A stretch of 64,000 nucleotides of DNA from Kribbella soli. Lineage in GTDB: Bacteria > Actinomycetota > Actinomycetes > Propionibacteriales > Kribbellaceae. Under the pieces are notes generated by a model, which was not told where the DNA came from, did not search any database, and was given only the letters and a program-made list of their open reading frames with translations. A program made the translations under genes and the position numbers. Positions 61,085-64,000 of this stretch are shown in pieces (position 1 is the stretch's first letter; the number at the start of each line of letters is the position of its first letter). The stretch is from positions 1,116,001 to 1,180,000 of the forward strand of contig NZ_SJJZ01000002.1 in the NCBI RefSeq assembly GCF_004331345.1, written 5' to 3'.

Positions 61085-61728
61085 ACATCCGGGTGCTGGT
61101 GGTGGACGACGACGCGTTGGTCAGGGCCAGCCTGGAGATGATGCTCGACGGCGCGAACGGGATCTCCGTGGTCGGGCAGGCCGCCGACGGGGACGAAGTA
61201 CCGGCCGCGGTCGACGCGCACTTCCCGGACATCGTGCTGATGGACCTGCGGATGCCGCGGGTGGACGGCATCGTCGCGACGCGACGGGTGCGGGCGCGGA
61301 AGAATCCGCCCGAGGTCGTGGTGCTCACCACCTTCGACACCGACGAGAACGTCCTGCACGCGCTCCGCGCCGGGGCGAGCGGGTTCCTGCTCAAGGACAC
61401 GCCGCCGGCGCAGATCGTCGAGGCCGTACGGCGGGTCGCGGCCGGTGACCCGATCCTGTCGCCGGCGATCACGCGGCGGCTGATGGACCGCGCCGCGACC
61501 CAGGCCGATGCGCACACGATCGCGCAACAGAAGCTGCAGCGGTTGTCGCCGCGGGAGTACGACGTGATGCTCGCGGTCGCGCAGGGCAAGGCGAACGCGC
61601 AGATCGGTGCGGAGCTGTTCATGAGCCTGGCAACGGTCAAAGCGCACATCTCGCACATCCTCACCAAGCTCGAACTCGGAAACCGAACCCAGATCGCACT
61701 GCTCGCCCACGACGCCGGGCTGGCATAA
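61081..61728 (+). CDS. NarL/LuxR-type response regulator 1
   Basis: A 215-residue regulator with receiver (VVDDDA, Asp in IVLMDLRMPRVDG about 53, Lys in GFLLKDTPP) and a LuxR HTH (about 145-210, LSPREYDVMLAVAQGKANAQIG). ATG 61081 sits in the kinase stop (ATGA); this is the kinase's direct partner. A second regulator gene follows 10 bp later. Confidence 0.92.
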   Translation: MNIRVLVVDDDALVRASLEMMLDGANGISVVGQAADGDEVPAAVDAHFPDIVLMDLRMPRVDGIVATRRVRARKNPPEVVVLTTFDTDENVLHALRAGASGFLLKDTPPAQIVEAVRRVAAGDPILSPAITRRLMDRAATQADAHTIAQQKLQRLSPREYDVMLAVAQGKANAQIGAELFMSLATVKAHISHILTKLELGNRTQIALLAHDAGLA

Positions 61729-61738
61729 GCTCCAGCGC

Positions 61739-62404
61739 ATGATTCGGGTGTTGCTGGCGGACGATCAGGCGTTGGTGCGGGCCGGGTTCCGGTCGTTGCT
61801 GAACGCCGAGGACGACATCACGGTGGTCGGCGAGGTGCCGGACGGTGCCGAGGCGGTCGTGGTGGCGCGGCGGGAGAAGCCGGACGTTGTGCTGATGGAC
61901 ATCCGGATGCCCGGGACGGACGGCCTGGAGGCGACGCGGCAGATCGGCGCGGATCCCGAGCTGGCCGACGTCCACGTGGTGATCCTGACGACGTTCGACC
62001 TGGACGAGTACGTGTTCGAGGCGCTGCGGGTCGGGGCCAGCGGGTTCCTCGTGAAGGACACCGAGCCGGTCGAGCTGCTGCAGGCTGTGCGGGTGGTCGC
62101 TCGCGGGGACGCGCTGCTGTCGCCTGGCGTGACGCGGCGGCTGGTGGCGGAGTTCGCGTCGCGGTCGCGGCAGCCGCATGCCAGCAAGGAACTCGACGTA
62201 CTCACGGAACGCGAGAAGGAGATCGTCGCGCTGGTCGGCGAAGGCCTGTCGAACGACGAGATCGCCGCACGGCTGGTGCTGAGCCCGGCCACCGCAAAGA
62301 CCCACGTCAGCCGCGCCATGATCAAACTCGGCGTCCGCGACCGCGCCCAACTCGTCGTACTCGCCTACCAAACCGGCCTGGTACGCCCAGGCTGGCTGGG
62401 CTGA
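61739..62404 (+). CDS. NarL/LuxR-type response regulator 2
   Basis: A 221-residue regulator with receiver (LADDQA, Asp in VVLMDIRMPGTDG about 53, Lys in GFLVKDTEP) and LuxR HTH (LTEREKEIVALVGEGLSNDEIAARL, about 150-215). It is only moderately similar to its upstream neighbour. TAAGCT (61726-61731) lies 7 nt before ATG 61739, so it may also have its own leaderless promoter. It could be a second output of the adjoining kinase or the partner of the orphan kinase at 52333. Confidence 0.9.
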   Translation: MIRVLLADDQALVRAGFRSLLNAEDDITVVGEVPDGAEAVVVARREKPDVVLMDIRMPGTDGLEATRQIGADPELADVHVVILTTFDLDEYVFEALRVGASGFLVKDTEPVELLQAVRVVARGDALLSPGVTRRLVAEFASRSRQPHASKELDVLTEREKEIVALVGEGLSNDEIAARLVLSPATAKTHVSRAMIKLGVRDRAQLVVLAYQTGLVRPGWLG

Positions 62405-62604
62405 CGTTCTGGTTGGTGGGCCGGAGTGTGCAAGGTCGACAGGACATATATGTCCACTGGGCCCGCCGGCACGCGTGAGGCTGGTTCGATCGCGAGGCAG
62501 TAGGCGTATACGTCCTGTCGGGCTTGCACAAGCTCCGACGCCGGCCGCCCCAGCTCAAGCCGGGTTGCCGCTTTGCGGAACATTTCTGCCACCAGGTGCA
62601 ACAT
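62365..62604 (-). CDS. possible small ORF (79 residues)
   Basis: The minus-strand frame reads MLHLVAEMFRKAATRLELGR, then VQARQDVYAYCLAIEP, a composition like a real protein, in an otherwise unannotated 247-bp gap. GAAGG lies 12-16 bases ahead of ATG 62604. The last 40 bp overlap the response regulator on the other strand. I do not recognise the sequence and it may not be expressed. Confidence 0.35.
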   Translation of the reverse strand: MLHLVAEMFRKAATRLELGRPASELVQARQDVYAYCLAIEPASRVPAGPVDIYVLSTLHTPAHQPERQPSQPGRTRPVW

Positions 62605-62651
62605 TGTTTCCGGATTGACCTTCTAGCTGGTCGAGGGCAGAAGGTGCTCGC

Positions 62652-63077
62652 ATGATGCACCTCGAAGAGATGACGGCGGCGGTTGAGCTCGGTCGCACCG
62701 GGGAACGTGAAGCTGCACGTACTCAACTGACCGCACTATGGGAAGCGTGCGACGACCCGCAGACGCGGTGTGCGATCGCGCACTACCTGGCCGACGTACA
62801 GGACGAGACCGAGGACGAGCTGTCCTGGGACCTGCGTGCGTTGGAAGACGTGGAGGACGACGGCTGGCTTCCCTCACTCCACTTGAACCTCGCCGACGAC
62901 TACCGACGACTGTCGCAGACGCAGCTGGCCGAGGACCACCTGAGTATCGCGCGGGGGCTCCTGTCGGGTGTGCCTGAGGGAGCCTACGGTGACCTGATTC
63001 GGAGTGGGGTGGTGCACGTCGCGGAGGCGTTGGCGGCGGGGAGTGTGCGTCGGTTGGAGACCAACCCCAGCAGCTGA
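62652..63077 (+). CDS. hypothetical TPR-like protein
   Basis: A 141-residue soluble protein with TPR-like helices (AAVELGRTGEREAARTQLTALWEA, LNLADDYRRLSQTQLAEDHLSIA) and an acidic centre. It resembles small actinobacterial TPR proteins of unknown function. ATG 62652 is accepted; a second ATG follows at once (ATGATG). It may bind a partner protein. Confidence 0.65.
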   Translation: MMHLEEMTAAVELGRTGEREAARTQLTALWEACDDPQTRCAIAHYLADVQDETEDELSWDLRALEDVEDDGWLPSLHLNLADDYRRLSQTQLAEDHLSIARGLLSGVPEGAYGDLIRSGVVHVAEALAAGSVRRLETNPSS

Positions 63078-63090
63078 GTACTCCGTCGGG

Positions 63091-63132
63091 GGTAGGTGGG
63101 GTCACTCCCCCGAGGCGACGCGGTAGGTGGGG
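63091..63132. repeat. 11-bp direct repeat upstream of the ABC ATPase gene
   Basis: GGTAGGTGGGG occurs at 63091-63101 and 63122-63132, 31 bp apart start to start (three helical turns), 22 bp before ATG 63154. This looks like a tandem binding site. Confidence 0.5.
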
Positions 63133-63153
63133 CTGGGACGGCACTCTCGTCGT

Positions 63154-64000
63154 ATGGATGCGCTAGTTGAGGTCAGTGGGCTGACTAAGAGGTATGGCGG
63201 CACCTTGGCGGTTGATGGTGTCGATCTGACGGTGTTGCCGGGTGAGGTGTACGGCTTTCTGGGGCCGAACGGTGCGGGGAAGACGACCACGCTCCGGATC
63301 CTGACCGGGCTGATCGCGCCGACGAGTGGGAGCGTGCGGGTGCTGGGCGGGCGGCCGGGGGATGCCCGAGTGCTCAAAGGAACCGGGTCGATGATCGAGT
63401 CGCCGGCGTTCTACCCGTACCTGTCGGGGCTCGACAACCTGCGGCTGCTGGCCGAGTACGCCGGGGTGTCGCGGCAGCGGATCGACGAGGTACTGGAGCT
63501 CGTCGACCTCGCCGATCGCGCGAGGGACCGGTTCTCGACGTACTCGCTGGGGATGAAGCAGCGCCTCGGTGTCGCGGCCGCGCTCCTCAAGGACCCGGAG
63601 CTGGTGATCCTCGACGAGCCGACCAACGGCCTCGACCCGGCCGGTATGCGCGACATGCGCCGCCTGATCCGCGAACTCGGCACCGAGGGCCGGACCGTGC
63701 TGCTGTCCAGCCACCTGCTCGGCGAGGTGCAGCAGATCTGCGACCGGGTCGGCATCATCAACGCCGGCCGGATGGTTGCCGAGCACAACGTCGAGGAACT
63801 GCGCGGTGAGCAGGAACTCGTCGTCCGCGCCACCCCTCGCGACGATGCACAGCGGCTCCTGACCCGCTTCGGCAACGTTCACCAGTACGACGACACGCTC
63901 CGGGTTCAGGTGGATCCGGATCGGGCCGCCGAGGTGAACCGCGCACTCGTCGAGGCCGGTATCGAGGTGTCCGAGCTGCACACCACCGAACGCGCGCTCG
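63154..64000 (+). CDS. ABC-2 type exporter ATPase, 3' partial
   Basis: The gene runs off the end of the window after 282 residues. It has Walker A GPNGAGKTT, signature YSLGMKQRLG, Walker B LVILDEPTNGLDPAG and H-loop SSHLLGEV, followed by the accessory C-terminal domain, matching drug- or bacitracin-type exporter ATPases. ATG 63154 opens the conserved VEVSGLTKRYGG. A permease gene is expected just downstream. Confidence 0.9.
   Translation, partial: MDALVEVSGLTKRYGGTLAVDGVDLTVLPGEVYGFLGPNGAGKTTTLRILTGLIAPTSGSVRVLGGRPGDARVLKGTGSMIESPAFYPYLSGLDNLRLLAEYAGVSRQRIDEVLELVDLADRARDRFSTYSLGMKQRLGVAAALLKDPELVILDEPTNGLDPAGMRDMRRLIRELGTEGRTVLLSSHLLGEVQQICDRVGIINAGRMVAEHNVEELRGEQELVVRATPRDDAQRLLTRFGNVHQYDDTLRVQVDPDRAAEVNRALVEAGIEVSELHTTERAL

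Overview
The window is high-GC, densely packed actinobacterial DNA. Strong GC3 bias, frequent GTG starts, many 4-bp ATGA/GTGA gene overlaps, SARP, WhiB-era style leaderless promoters (TANNNT about 7-9 nt before the start codon), XylR-type ROK and DUF222/HNH families all fit Actinomycetota. The gene families and codon style resemble Kribbella/Nocardioidaceae, but that placement is inference. I see no rRNA, tRNA, CRISPR array, insertion sequence or prophage. The window begins inside an ABC exporter gene and ends inside another ABC ATPase gene.

Layout. 1-3.2 kb: a pair of ABC half-exporters that read as one ORF only because of an apparent one-base frameshift. 3.3-11.3 kb: a class A penicillin-binding protein, an aminotransferase, a thioesterase, an Excalibur-domain surface protein, a membrane protein and a succinate-semialdehyde-type dehydrogenase. 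11.5-18.8 kb: a secreted M6-like metalloprotease, a GGCT-fold protein, a 13E12-type HNH protein, an acetyltransferase and a Tat-exported phospholipase C with a Pho-box-like promoter. 18.8-23.2 kb: a LysE exporter, a SARP/NB-ARC/TPR/LuxR regulator and a methyltransferase. 23.2-28.7 kb: a five-gene oligopeptide-type ABC importer behind a promoter carrying LacI-type operators, which suggests a carbohydrate substrate. 29-37 kb: a sacsin-like GHKL ATPase, an SGNH hydrolase, two acetyltransferases, a small coupled ORF, a MarR/TPR divergent pair and a DUF2071 protein.

37.1-45.9 kb: a xylose-type operon on the minus strand (ROK repressor, ATPase, permease, binding protein, Gfo/Idh dehydrogenase, xylose isomerase, then an IolE-like isomerase), with a repressor operator on its promoter and a decayed glycoside-hydrolase fragment beside it. 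45.9-52.3 kb: a Cys-rich hypothetical protein, a dienelactone hydrolase, an amidohydrolase, an AlkB-type dioxygenase with a LexA-like box, an MFS transporter and a flavoprotein. 52.3-64 kb: a signalling and export block with an orphan NarL-type kinase, ABC-2 exporter plus OmpR/HK pair, lactate dehydrogenase with its GntR regulator and twin operators, DUF6069, a NarL-type kinase followed by two response regulators, a TPR protein and a further ABC ATPase.

No wholly new multi-gene system is obvious. The most informative signals are regulatory: sites whose position and symmetry match the regulator family encoded next to them (LldR, XylR, MarR), or the function of the gene (LexA box at alkB, Pho repeats at phospholipase C), plus a recurrent leaderless start architecture that fixes many start codons. 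All function calls are from reading the sequence; no database search was run.
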